This document shows, piece by piece, positions 42,737-50,918 of a DNA stretch of 64,000 bases. The number at the start of each line of letters is the position of its first letter. Position 1 is the stretch's first letter. The position numbers and the translations under genes were made by a program. This DNA comes from Nocardioides cavernaquae (GTDB lineage Bacteria; Actinomycetota; Actinomycetes; Propionibacteriales; Nocardioidaceae): NCBI RefSeq assembly GCF_003600895.1, contig NZ_QYRP01000002.1, positions 62,001 through 126,000 of the forward strand, read 5' to 3'. The notes beneath the pieces were generated by a model. The model had not been told where the DNA came from, made no database searches, and saw only the letters and a program-made list of their open reading frames with translations.

Positions 42737-44842
42737 ATGGAGAAACAGCTGGGCGTGTGCAACCTGTGCGAGGCGATCTGCGGCCTCGAGCTGACCATCG
42801 ACGAGGGCCGCGTGACCGGCGTGCGCGGCAACCCGGACGATCCGCTCTCGCGCGGGCACATCTGCCCCAAGGGAGTCGCGATCGCCGACATCTACGAGGA
42901 CCCCGACCGCCTCCGTCACCCCGTACGACGCGTCGGCGCCGGTGTGGACGCACGGTGGGAGGAGATCTCCTGGGACGAGGCGTTCGACCTGGTCGCCTCT
43001 GGGCTGTCGAAGGCCATGAACAAGGATCCGGACTCACTCGCGATCTACCTCGGCAACCCGAACGTGCACAGCCTCGGCGCGATGACCCACGGCGTGACGC
43101 TGGCCGGGTCGTTCCGCACGAAGAACAAGTACAGCGCCACCTCGGTGGACCAGCTCCCCCACCAGCTGATGTCCTACCTGCTCTATGGGCACCAGCTGCT
43201 GATCCCGATCCCGGACATCGACCGCACGGACTACTTCCTGGTGTTCGGCGCCAACCCGATGGCCTCCAACGGTTCGCTCATGACCGTGCCCGATTTCCCG
43301 GGGAGGCGGCGCGAGCTGCGTGACCGCGGCGGGCGCATGGTCGTCCTCGACCCGCGGCGCACCGAGACCGCGAAGGTCGCCGACGAGCACGTCTTCGTGC
43401 GCCCGGGCACCGACGCGTGGGTCTTGCTCGCTCTCCTCCACACCCTGATCGACAGCGGCTTGACCAACCCGCCGGAGTGGGTCGACGGGCTCGACACTGT
43501 CGCCGAAGCAGTCAAGGAGTTCACCCCCGAGCACGCGGAGGCGATGAGCGGTGTCCCGGCGGCGACGATCCGCCGGATCGCGACCGAGTTCGCCACGGCG
43601 CCGCGCGCCGCGGCGTACGGGCGCATGGGGGTGTCGGTCAACGAGTTCGGCACTGTCTGCCAGTGGGCGCTGCAGCTGATCAACCTGCTGACCGGAAACC
43701 TCGACCGCGAGGGCGGCGTGATGCTGCCGAGTCCGGCGATCGATGTCGTGAAGCTCGGGCTGCTGGGCCGTGGCCACATCGCGCGCTACACCTCACGCGT
43801 GCGCGGCTTGGCGGAGTTCGGCGGCGAGCTGCCGGTGTCGGTCCTTCGAGAGGAGATCGAGACGCCGGGCATGGGCCAGGTTCGCGCGCTGTTCACCATC
43901 GCCGGCAACCCGGTGCTCTCCACTCCCGACGGTGGCGCCCTGGAGCGCGCGCTGACGGATCTCGACTTCTACGCGGCCGTTGACATCTACGTGAACGAGA
44001 CCACCCGGCATGCCGACGTGATCCTCCCGCCGACCAGTGCTCTCGAGCGTGACCACTACGACCTCGTCTTCCACCACTTCGCGGTCCGCAACACGGCCCG
44101 GTTCACGCCGGCCGTCTTCGCCAAGGGCAGGGACCAGCGCCACGACTGGCAGATCTTCAAGGCCATCGGGCTGCGCACGATCCGTCGCCTCGACCACAAG
44201 CCGTCGCTGAAGCGGCGGATCATGCTCGAGGCGCGGCTGCGGCCGAGCCCGACCTTCCTGATCGCCAACCTGCTGAGGTTCGGCCGGTCGAGGGCGCTGA
44301 TGAGCGACCTCAGGAAGTCGCCCGCGGGCGTCGACCTCGGACCTCTCCAGAGTGGCCAGCTGCCGGGCCGGCTCCTCACCAGGAACAAGCGCGTCGACGC
44401 CGCGCCGTCCTTCGTCCTCGACGACCTGGCGCGTCTCCGTGACCAGCCCGCGCCGACCGAGGGCGAGCTCCTGCTGATCGGTCGCCGCCACCAGAAGGAC
44501 TGCAACTCCTGGATGCACAACAGCGAGCGACTCACCAAGGGCCGCGACCGTCACCAGCTGCTGGTCAACCCGGCCGACCTCGCAGCACGCGGGCTGGTCT
44601 CCGGCGACACGGTCACCGTCACCTCCCGAGTCGGCGAGGTCAAGGTCGAGGCCCTCGCGACCGACGACATGATGCCGGGCGTCGTGTCCCTTCCCCATGG
44701 CTACGGGCACCAGCGCGACGGCGTGCTCCTCGGGCGGGCAACCCAGGTCGCCGGCGTCTCGATCAACGACCTGACTGACTCCGTGCGCGTCGACATCAGC
44801 GGCAACGCGGCCTTCTCCGGCCTGCCGGTCACCATCGCCTGA
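42737..44842 (+). CDS. molybdopterin-dependent oxidoreductase (DMSO reductase/formate dehydrogenase superfamily)
   Basis: 701 residues from ATG 42737. The N-terminal 4Fe-4S site is CNLCEAICG (Cys8, Cys11, Cys15) with a fourth Cys in RGHICPKG. It then shows the pterin-binding domains (DYFLVFGANPMASNGS, RGGRMVVLDPRRTETAKVADEH, NVNETTRHADVILPPTSALERDHYD-type region) and the C-terminal dinucleotide-binding barrel (NSWMHNSERLTKGRDRHQLLVNPADL). No signal peptide, so cytoplasmic. No electron-transfer or chaperone subunit genes are adjacent. Substrate and natural partner are unknown. Confidence 0.92.
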   Translation: MEKQLGVCNLCEAICGLELTIDEGRVTGVRGNPDDPLSRGHICPKGVAIADIYEDPDRLRHPVRRVGAGVDARWEEISWDEAFDLVASGLSKAMNKDPDSLAIYLGNPNVHSLGAMTHGVTLAGSFRTKNKYSATSVDQLPHQLMSYLLYGHQLLIPIPDIDRTDYFLVFGANPMASNGSLMTVPDFPGRRRELRDRGGRMVVLDPRRTETAKVADEHVFVRPGTDAWVLLALLHTLIDSGLTNPPEWVDGLDTVAEAVKEFTPEHAEAMSGVPAATIRRIATEFATAPRAAAYGRMGVSVNEFGTVCQWALQLINLLTGNLDREGGVMLPSPAIDVVKLGLLGRGHIARYTSRVRGLAEFGGELPVSVLREEIETPGMGQVRALFTIAGNPVLSTPDGGALERALTDLDFYAAVDIYVNETTRHADVILPPTSALERDHYDLVFHHFAVRNTARFTPAVFAKGRDQRHDWQIFKAIGLRTIRRLDHKPSLKRRIMLEARLRPSPTFLIANLLRFGRSRALMSDLRKSPAGVDLGPLQSGQLPGRLLTRNKRVDAAPSFVLDDLARLRDQPAPTEGELLLIGRRHQKDCNSWMHNSERLTKGRDRHQLLVNPADLAARGLVSGDTVTVTSRVGEVKVEALATDDMMPGVVSLPHGYGHQRDGVLLGRATQVAGVSINDLTDSVRVDISGNAAFSGLPVTIA

Positions 44843-44853
44843 GTACGCCGACC

Positions 44854-44938
44854 GCAACGAACTCGCCCGGGTGAGTTCGTTGCTGTGGACTGGCCGAAAT
44901 GACAGCAACCAACTGCCCTGAGGCAGTTGGTTGCTGTC
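44854..44938. terminator. tandem hairpins between convergent genes
   Basis: Hairpin 1: GCAACGAACTC (44854-44864) with 44873-44883. Hairpin 2: GACAGCAACCAACTGCC (44901-44917) with 44922-44938, a perfect 17-bp stem with a 4-nt loop. They lie between the molybdopterin gene stop (44842) and the MMPL stop (44964), so each could terminate one gene. Both stems contain GCAAC-n-AACT. Confidence 0.75.
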
Positions 44939-44963
44939 GTTCGATCGGGCAGAACGGCGAAGG

Positions 44964-47288
44964 TCAGGCGTTGACCAGCTCGCGCTCGTCCTGCGGGTCA
45001 GGCTTGCCCTGACCCAGCTTGCTCGGCCACCAGATCTTGTCGCCCAGGTCCAGGTTGATCGCAGTGACGAGGATCGAGCGGACGATCATCGTGTCGAGCA
45101 TGACGCCGAGCGCCACCGCCACACCCATCTCCGCAAGGAAGACCAGCGGAAGCGAGCCGAGCACGAGGAAGGTCGCCGCGAGGACGACACCGGCCGACGT
45201 GATCACGCCACCGGTCGAGGTGAGGCCGACCAGCGCGCCGGCGCGGGTGCCCCGCGCAGCCGACTCTTCGCGGACCCTCGTCATCAAGAAGATGTTGTAG
45301 TCGATGCCGAGTGCCACGAGGAATACGAACGCGAACAGCGGGAACCCCGGATCCGCCCCGGCAAAGCCGAAGACGAACTCGAACAGCAGCACCGAGATGC
45401 CCATGGCCGCTCCGAACGACAGGATCACGGTGCCGAGCAGGATCACGGGCGCCGCGATCGATCGGAGCAGCATGATCAGCACCAGCAGGACCACGACAAG
45501 GACAATCGGGATGATCACCTTGTTGTCGCGCTGGGATGCGATCTTCGTGTCGAGATAGATCGCGGATCCGCCGGTGACCAACGCGTCCGCATCGGGGACC
45601 GCGTGCACGGCATCGCGCGCGGCCTCGACCGCGTCGAACGCGGCCTGCGACGAGACGTCGGCTCCGATCACGGCCTGCATGAACGCGATGCCGTCCTTCG
45701 CGATTGGCTCGGAGGCCTCCTCGACCCCATCGACCCCGCCGAGCGCAGCCCTGACCTCAGCGGCCTTGTCCGCCTTCGTCACGACCATCAAGGTGTTGGA
45801 CTGGTCGACCATCCCGTGCTTCGCGAGCACCTTCTGGCCCACGATCGAGTCGAACTCCTTGGTGTAGGTGTCCTCAGTCGAGAGTCCGTTGGCGTCGAGC
45901 CGGAACAGACCGAGACAGGCGATGCCCAGCAGGACCGTGGTGACCACCCAGACCGAGCGCGGACGCACGGCGATGCGGCGACCGATGTGCGACCAGAAGC
46001 CAGACTGGGTGGGCTCGCGCGATCCCAGGTCGGGGCGCATGTGCCAACCGAATCCGGACTCGATGGCAACCTGCAGCAGGGCGAGGGGGCCGGTGATGAC
46101 CGCGAGGACGCCAGCAAAAGCCACCAGGCCGAACGGAACGGAGAGGATGCCGCCTGCGATGCCACCCAGCTGCTCGGTCATCAGCCAGACGCCGCCGCTA
46201 CCGAGCGCCGCGAGTGCGAGACCGGCCGGGATGCCGATCGCAGTGGTGAGCGCCCACCGCCCGTGCTTCTCCTTGCGCGGCCCGAAGACCCATCGACCGA
46301 AGATGACCAGCAGCGCCGGCAGCAGCGTCACCATCACCAGGAAGGTGACCGCCACACCGACCGCAACGACCGGGCCCATTCCCTTCGTCGAGTTCATCTC
46401 GGCGAATGTCAGGCAGAGCATGCCGAGGACGACGGTGGCGGCACTGGCCAGGATCGCGGGGGCCGCGCGGTGGAGCGCGTGCGCCATGGCCTCGTGGCGA
46501 TCCTCGTAGTTGCGCAGCTCCTCGCGATAGCGGGCGACGAGAAGGAGCGCGTAGTCGGTGCCCGCACCGATGACCAGGATGCTCAGGATTGCCTGGCTCT
46601 GGCCGTTGACGGTGAGCCCGAAGTTCTTCGCAAGGATGTAGACGAAGCCCATCGACGAGCCGAGCGCGACGATCACCGAGAAGATCGGCAACAACCACAG
46701 GTAGGCGCTGCGGTAGACCACCAGCAGGATCAGGATGACCACGAGGAGAGCCGCGAACAGCAGGGTGGTGTCCAGCCCCCCGAACGCCTCGACAGCGTCA
46801 GCCGCCTGGCCGCCGGCACCGGCGACGTGGACGTTGAGACCGTCAGAGCTGGCGATCTTGCGGAGGTCCTTGACGGTGTCCGGCATCTTGTTCCAGCCGT
46901 CAGAGCCGAGGTTGAAGTTGATCAGCGTCTGCAGCGCCTCGCCGTCCTTCGACGGGAGCGGGCCGACGACCTTGCCCTCGACGCCGTTGAGGTCCTGGAA
47001 CTTTGCGACATCAGCCTGAGCCGCGCCGAGGTCGGCTGGCGTCAGGCCGCCTTCTCGCTCATAGACAACGACCGTGGGCACGGTGTTGGGGTCCTGGAAC
47101 GGCTCCATCTCCTCGAAGCCACGGGTGGACTCCGCGGAAGCGGGGAGCCATGAAGACGCCTCGTTGTTCTGGACTTCGGTCAGCTTGCCGGCGAGCTGAC
47201 CGAGCCCAGCCACGGCGATGATCCAGAAGACAAGGACGAACCATTTCGTCACGGGCCCCGTCAGGGCGCCGGCAATTTGTCGATGCAT
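44964..47288 (-). CDS. MMPL family RND transporter
   Basis: 774 residues from ATG 47288, 7 nt after CAGTCT. Twelve hydrophobic helices in two halves, each preceded by a large extracytoplasmic domain. MMPL signatures: TKWFVLVFWIIAVAGLGQLAGKL at the N-terminus, QSQAILSILVIGAGTDYALLLVARYREEL and VFLVALGIDYNIFLMTRVREE, with the paired Asp-Tyr residues of the proton path. The family exports lipids, siderophores or drugs. No lipid-synthesis genes are adjacent, so the cargo is unknown. Confidence 0.93.
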   Translation of the reverse strand: MHRQIAGALTGPVTKWFVLVFWIIAVAGLGQLAGKLTEVQNNEASSWLPASAESTRGFEEMEPFQDPNTVPTVVVYEREGGLTPADLGAAQADVAKFQDLNGVEGKVVGPLPSKDGEALQTLINFNLGSDGWNKMPDTVKDLRKIASSDGLNVHVAGAGGQAADAVEAFGGLDTTLLFAALLVVILILLVVYRSAYLWLLPIFSVIVALGSSMGFVYILAKNFGLTVNGQSQAILSILVIGAGTDYALLLVARYREELRNYEDRHEAMAHALHRAAPAILASAATVVLGMLCLTFAEMNSTKGMGPVVAVGVAVTFLVMVTLLPALLVIFGRWVFGPRKEKHGRWALTTAIGIPAGLALAALGSGGVWLMTEQLGGIAGGILSVPFGLVAFAGVLAVITGPLALLQVAIESGFGWHMRPDLGSREPTQSGFWSHIGRRIAVRPRSVWVVTTVLLGIACLGLFRLDANGLSTEDTYTKEFDSIVGQKVLAKHGMVDQSNTLMVVTKADKAAEVRAALGGVDGVEEASEPIAKDGIAFMQAVIGADVSSQAAFDAVEAARDAVHAVPDADALVTGGSAIYLDTKIASQRDNKVIIPIVLVVVLLVLIMLLRSIAAPVILLGTVILSFGAAMGISVLLFEFVFGFAGADPGFPLFAFVFLVALGIDYNIFLMTRVREESAARGTRAGALVGLTSTGGVITSAGVVLAATFLVLGSLPLVFLAEMGVAVALGVMLDTMIVRSILVTAINLDLGDKIWWPSKLGQGKPDPQDERELVNA

Positions 47289-47295
47289 AGTGCAC

Positions 47296-47301
47296 AGACT
47301 G
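47296..47301 (-). promoter_or_regulatory. -10 hexamer of leaderless promoter for the MMPL gene
   Basis: CAGTCT, 7-nt spacer, then the ATG at 47288. Confidence 0.4.
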
Positions 47302-47401
47302 CCGCGAACCACCGACAGCCGCATCCGGAATTCCCCCTAGGACACCCCGAGGTTGCCGGATCGCCGCAGGAACATCATCGCCGGAACATCGCCTCCGGAG
47401 T

Positions 47402-49090
47402 TCAGCCGAGCGCCTCCCGCACGGCGGCGCGGGCGGCCTCCGGATCAACGGCCGCCAGCGCGGCCTCAGCAGCGCGCCGGCAGTCCGCCATCGTCACGCG
47501 GCCCAGCTGAGCACCGACCGGACGCACCGCGGCGGGCGCCATCGACAGCGAGGTGATCCCGAGCCCGACCAGCACACAGGCCAGCAACGGGTCTGCGGCG
47601 GCCTCGCCGCAGACCCCGACCGGCTTCCGGGCCGTCACACCAGCCGCCGCGGTCATCGCCACGAGCTGCAGGACGGCCGGCTGCCAGGCATCGGTGAGGT
47701 GCGCGAGGTCGGTCGCCATGCGGTCGGCAGCCATCGTGTACTGCGTCAGGTCGTTGGTGCCGATCGACAGGAAGTCGACCACCTCCAGCATCCGCGAGGC
47801 CTGCAGCGCAGCACTCGGGACCTCGATCATCACGCCGGGACGCAGACCGCGGGAACGCACCTTCTCGGCGAACGACGAGGCCTCGGCAACGGTCGCCACC
47901 ATCGGCGCCATGACCCAGGTCTCGACCCCGGACGACGCGGCCGCAGCCGCGAGCGCGTCGAGCTGGCGGTCGAGCAGGCCCGGGTTGTCGAAGGAGAGCC
48001 GGAGCCCCCGGACACCCAGGGCGGGGTTCTCCTCGCCCTGGTGGGTCGCGAACGCGATGGGCTTGTCCGATCCCGCGTCGAGGGTGCGCGCAACGACGTG
48101 GCGGCCCTCGCCGAAGGCGGCCAGGACATCTGCGTAGATCGCCGCCTGTTCCTCGATCGACGGCTCGTCGGCGCGGTTCAGGAACGAGAGCTCCGTGCGG
48201 AACAGGCCCACGCCCTCGACAGGGGCCGTTGCGGCGCTCTGAGCAGTCGGTACGTCGGCGACGTTGGCCAGCAGCTTCACACTCACTCCGTCGGCCGTGA
48301 CCGCGGGGCCGGACCAGGTGGCGAGAGTGGCACGCTCGACAGCATCCGCCTCCGCGGCCGCCGCAGCCTTCTCAGGATCGGGCGCGATCTGGATCGTGCC
48401 GGTCGTGCCGTCCACCAGGACGAGTGCGCCCTCGGTGACGTCAGCCAGCCCGACCGTGCCGACGACGCACGGGATGCCGAGCTGGCGGGCGATGATCGCG
48501 GTGTGGCTGGTGGGGCCGCCGAGCTCGGTGACCAGAGCGAGGACCAGGGCCGGGTCGAGCAGGGCGGTGTCCGAGGGAGCCAGATCGCGCGCCAGCAGGA
48601 CCGACGGGACGGCCGGCACCGGTACGCCGGGCTCGGCGACACCGATCAAGTGAGCGGTGATCCGCCGCTCGATGTCGTGCAGGTCGGTCACCCGCTCGGC
48701 CATCAGGCCGCCCATCTGCGTGAACAGACCGGCGAAGTGCTCGACCGCCGTGTGCAGCGACGACAGGATCGATGACCCCGACGCGAGCTGCTTGCGCACG
48801 ATGGAGCGCAGGCCCTTGTCACGGGCGAGGCCGGCGCTCGCGGCGAGCACCTCGGCGGCGGCACCCGAGACCGAGGACGCCTTCGCGGCGAACCCGTCCG
48901 CAACCGCTGCCGCGGCCCTCTCGTACGCCGACAGCGCAGCGTCGGCGTCGGCGTACGAGCCACGGCCGAAGGCCTCGATGGCCTCCGTCGGGACATCGCC
49001 GCGCGCGAGCAGGGCGGGGCCGTAGGCGACGCCGGAGACGACCGGAGTGCCCTGGAGGACCTGGACTGTGTGAGCTGTTTCGGTGACCAC
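47402..49090 (-). CDS. ptsI: PTS enzyme I (phosphoenolpyruvate-protein phosphotransferase)
   Basis: 562 residues from GTG 49090, or 564 from GTG 49096. It takes phosphate from PEP and passes it to HPr. Motifs are LGGPTSHTAIIARQLGIPCVVG (active His), GVGLFRTELSFLNR, ARTLDAGSDKPIAF, FLSIGTNDLTQYTMAADR and GVCGEAAADP (active-site Cys). It reads away from the fructose genes, which share the intergenic region 49097-49188. The 49090 start fits a leaderless promoter; the 49096 start has AGAGGGG 7 nt upstream, so the choice is open. Confidence 0.96.
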   Translation of the reverse strand: MVTETAHTVQVLQGTPVVSGVAYGPALLARGDVPTEAIEAFGRGSYADADAALSAYERAAAAVADGFAAKASSVSGAAAEVLAASAGLARDKGLRSIVRKQLASGSSILSSLHTAVEHFAGLFTQMGGLMAERVTDLHDIERRITAHLIGVAEPGVPVPAVPSVLLARDLAPSDTALLDPALVLALVTELGGPTSHTAIIARQLGIPCVVGTVGLADVTEGALVLVDGTTGTIQIAPDPEKAAAAAEADAVERATLATWSGPAVTADGVSVKLLANVADVPTAQSAATAPVEGVGLFRTELSFLNRADEPSIEEQAAIYADVLAAFGEGRHVVARTLDAGSDKPIAFATHQGEENPALGVRGLRLSFDNPGLLDRQLDALAAAAASSGVETWVMAPMVATVAEASSFAEKVRSRGLRPGVMIEVPSAALQASRMLEVVDFLSIGTNDLTQYTMAADRMATDLAHLTDAWQPAVLQLVAMTAAAGVTARKPVGVCGEAAADPLLACVLVGLGITSLSMAPAAVRPVGAQLGRVTMADCRRAAEAALAAVDPEAARAAVREALG

Positions 49091-49098
49091 GATCACAA

Positions 49099-49127
49099 AT
49101 TAACCCCTCTACCCCCTAGACAGTCAA
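49099..49127 (-). promoter_or_regulatory. sigma-A type promoter for ptsI
   Basis: TTGACT (49127-49122), a 17-nt spacer and GTTAAT (49104-49099), on the minus strand. The start codon at 49090 falls 8 nt beyond the -10. One of the few promoters here with a recognisable -35. Confidence 0.6.
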
Positions 49128-49138
49128 CAGGTTCGGGA

Positions 49139-49170
49139 GTAAAACAACATAAACACAGATTCACGTTTCT
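49139..49170. promoter_or_regulatory. AT-rich candidate operator between ptsI and the DeoR regulator
   Basis: A short AT-rich island in GC-rich DNA (AAAACAACATAAACACAG at 49141-49158, then TTCACGTTTC) lies between divergent ptsI and the regulator gene. AAACA and ATAAACA recur within it. DeoR-type sugar-phosphate regulators bind such A/T-rich sites near their own gene. The exact operator was not derived. Confidence 0.4.
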
Positions 49171-49188
49171 CTTCCTGGAGGTCCCCCG

Positions 49189-49956
49189 GTGTATGCCGAA
49201 GAGCGTCAGCAGGCCATCGCCCGCCTCGTGTCCGAGCGCGGACGCGTGTCGGTCGCCGACCTCGCGACCGAGTTCGTCGTCACGACCGAGACCGTCCGCC
49301 GCGACCTTTCCCTGCTGGAGCGGGCTGGAGTCGTCCACCGCGTCCACGGCGGCGCAGTCCCCTCCGGGACGCTGGCCGGCATCGAGGCGATGCTCAGCGA
49401 GCGCGACACGGCCAACACGACCGAGAAGGACCGCATCGCCCGCGCAGCGCTCGAGCAGCTCCCCGCGGGCGAGGTGACGATCCTGATCGACGCGGGCACC
49501 ACGACGGCACGACTCGCCTCGATGCTCCCCACCGACCGCCGGCTGATCGTCGTGACCCATGCCGTGCCGATCGCCGCGCGCCTCGCCGGCCTCCCCAACG
49601 TCGACCTGCACCTGCTCCCCGGCCGCGTCCGCCCCATGACCCACGCAGCAGTCGGCGCCGACACCGTCGCCGCACTCGGCCGGATCCGGGCCGACATCGC
49701 CTTCATCGGCACCAACGCGGTCTCGGTCGAGCACGGCTTCTCGACCCCCGACCTCGAGGAGGCCGCCGCCAAGCGGGCGCTCGTCCACGCGGCACGGCGC
49801 AGCGTCGTACTCGCCGATGCCTCGAAGATCGGCCAGGAGGCCTCGCAGCGCTTCGCCGAGCTCGCCGAGGTCGACGTCCTGATCACGGACGGATCCGCTG
49901 ACCGGGGTGACTGCGCCGAGCTGACCGCCCACGGCCTGGAAGTCGTGATCGCGTGA
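49189..49956 (+). CDS. DeoR/GlpR family transcriptional regulator, likely fructose regulator
   Basis: 255 residues from GTG 49189, with GGAGG 7 nt upstream. N-terminal DeoR helix-turn-helix (ERQQAIARLVSERGRVSVADLA, VTTETVRRDLSLLERAGVVHRVHGGAV) and the DeoR sensor domain (ILIDAGTTTARLASML, DIAFIGTNAVSVEHGFSTPD, VVLADASKIGQEA). Such proteins sense sugar phosphates, probably fructose 1-phosphate here given the genes that follow. It overlaps fruK as GTGA. Confidence 0.92.
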   Translation: MYAEERQQAIARLVSERGRVSVADLATEFVVTTETVRRDLSLLERAGVVHRVHGGAVPSGTLAGIEAMLSERDTANTTEKDRIARAALEQLPAGEVTILIDAGTTTARLASMLPTDRRLIVVTHAVPIAARLAGLPNVDLHLLPGRVRPMTHAAVGADTVAALGRIRADIAFIGTNAVSVEHGFSTPDLEEAAAKRALVHAARRSVVLADASKIGQEASQRFAELAEVDVLITDGSADRGDCAELTAHGLEVVIA

Positions 49957-50918
49957 TCGTCACCCTGACCGCCCACCCGAGCATCGACCGCACGGTCTCG
50001 CTCAGCGGCCTACTGGAGCGCGGTGCGGTGCTGCGCGTCGCCAGCACGACGACGCAGGCCGCCGGCAAGGGCGTCAACATCTCGCGTGCAGCCGTCACCG
50101 CAGGCGTCGAGACGCTGGCCGTGCTGCCGTCCGCCGAGCACGACCCGTTCCTCACCGACCTGGCCTCTGCCGGCGTCCCGTGCCGTCCGGTGGGCCCCGC
50201 CGGTCCGATCCGCATGAACCTCACGATCACCGAGCCCGACGGCACCACCACCAAGCTCAACGCCTCCGCCGATCCCGCTTCTCCTGCACTCCTGGCCGAC
50301 CTCGCCTCCGCCCTGCTGACCGCGGCAGCGAAGGCCGACTGGGTCGTGCTGGCCGGTTCGCTCCCGCCCGGCGCCCCGGTCGAGTGGTACGCCGGGCTGG
50401 TCGCCGCCCTGCGTCGCACGCCGGCACGCATCGCGGTCGACACCAGCGACGAGCCGCTGACCGCGCTGGTGGCCCGCCTCGCCGGTGCCGCACCCCACCT
50501 GATGAAGCCCAACGCGGAGGAGCTTGCCTCCTTCACCGGCACCGATGCCGCCGCGCTCGAGGCCTCTCCGATCCTCACCGCCGAGGCGGCCCGCACCCTG
50601 GTCGACGCAGGCGTCGAGGCCGTGCTCGCCACGCTCGGCGGCGCCGGTGCCGTCCTCGTCACCGCCGAGGGCGCCTGGCACGCCACTCCCCCTCCGACCA
50701 CCGTCGTCAGCACCGTCGGCGCCGGTGACTCCAGCCTCTTCGGCTACCTCCTGGGTGACGAGCGACAGCTCCCGCCCGCCGAACGACTTGCCCTCGCCGT
50801 CGCGTACGGCAGTGCAGCGGCCGCGCTTCCCGGCACGACCATCCCCACCCCGTCGCAGGTCCGACCGCAGCTCGTCTCCGTCAGGACCCTCGACCTCACC
50901 GAAGGAACAGCCCGATGA
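49953..50918 (+). CDS. fruK: 1-phosphofructokinase
   Basis: 321 residues. PfkB-type 6/1-phosphofructokinase with TLTAHPSIDRTVSL, TTQAAGKGVNISRAAVTAGV, WVVLAGSLPPGAP and the C-terminal VSTVGAGDSSLFGYL. It converts fructose 1-phosphate, the product of FruA, into fructose 1,6-bisphosphate. Starts and ends with 4-bp overlaps (GTGA with the regulator, ATGA with fruA), so the three are co-translated. Confidence 0.95.
   Translation: MIVTLTAHPSIDRTVSLSGLLERGAVLRVASTTTQAAGKGVNISRAAVTAGVETLAVLPSAEHDPFLTDLASAGVPCRPVGPAGPIRMNLTITEPDGTTTKLNASADPASPALLADLASALLTAAAKADWVVLAGSLPPGAPVEWYAGLVAALRRTPARIAVDTSDEPLTALVARLAGAAPHLMKPNAEELASFTGTDAAALEASPILTAEAARTLVDAGVEAVLATLGGAGAVLVTAEGAWHATPPPTTVVSTVGAGDSSLFGYLLGDERQLPPAERLALAVAYGSAAAALPGTTIPTPSQVRPQLVSVRTLDLTEGTAR

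Noticed and set aside
44931..47153. 740-aa open frame antisense to the MMPL gene
   Set aside because: Asp/Arg/His-rich shadow of the transporter codons; no motif or ribosome-binding site.
47289..47401. Repeated GGAACATC near 47375-47395 as a regulatory repeat
   Set aside because: Only two 8-bp copies without dyad or spacing logic; likely chance in the ptsI 3' region.
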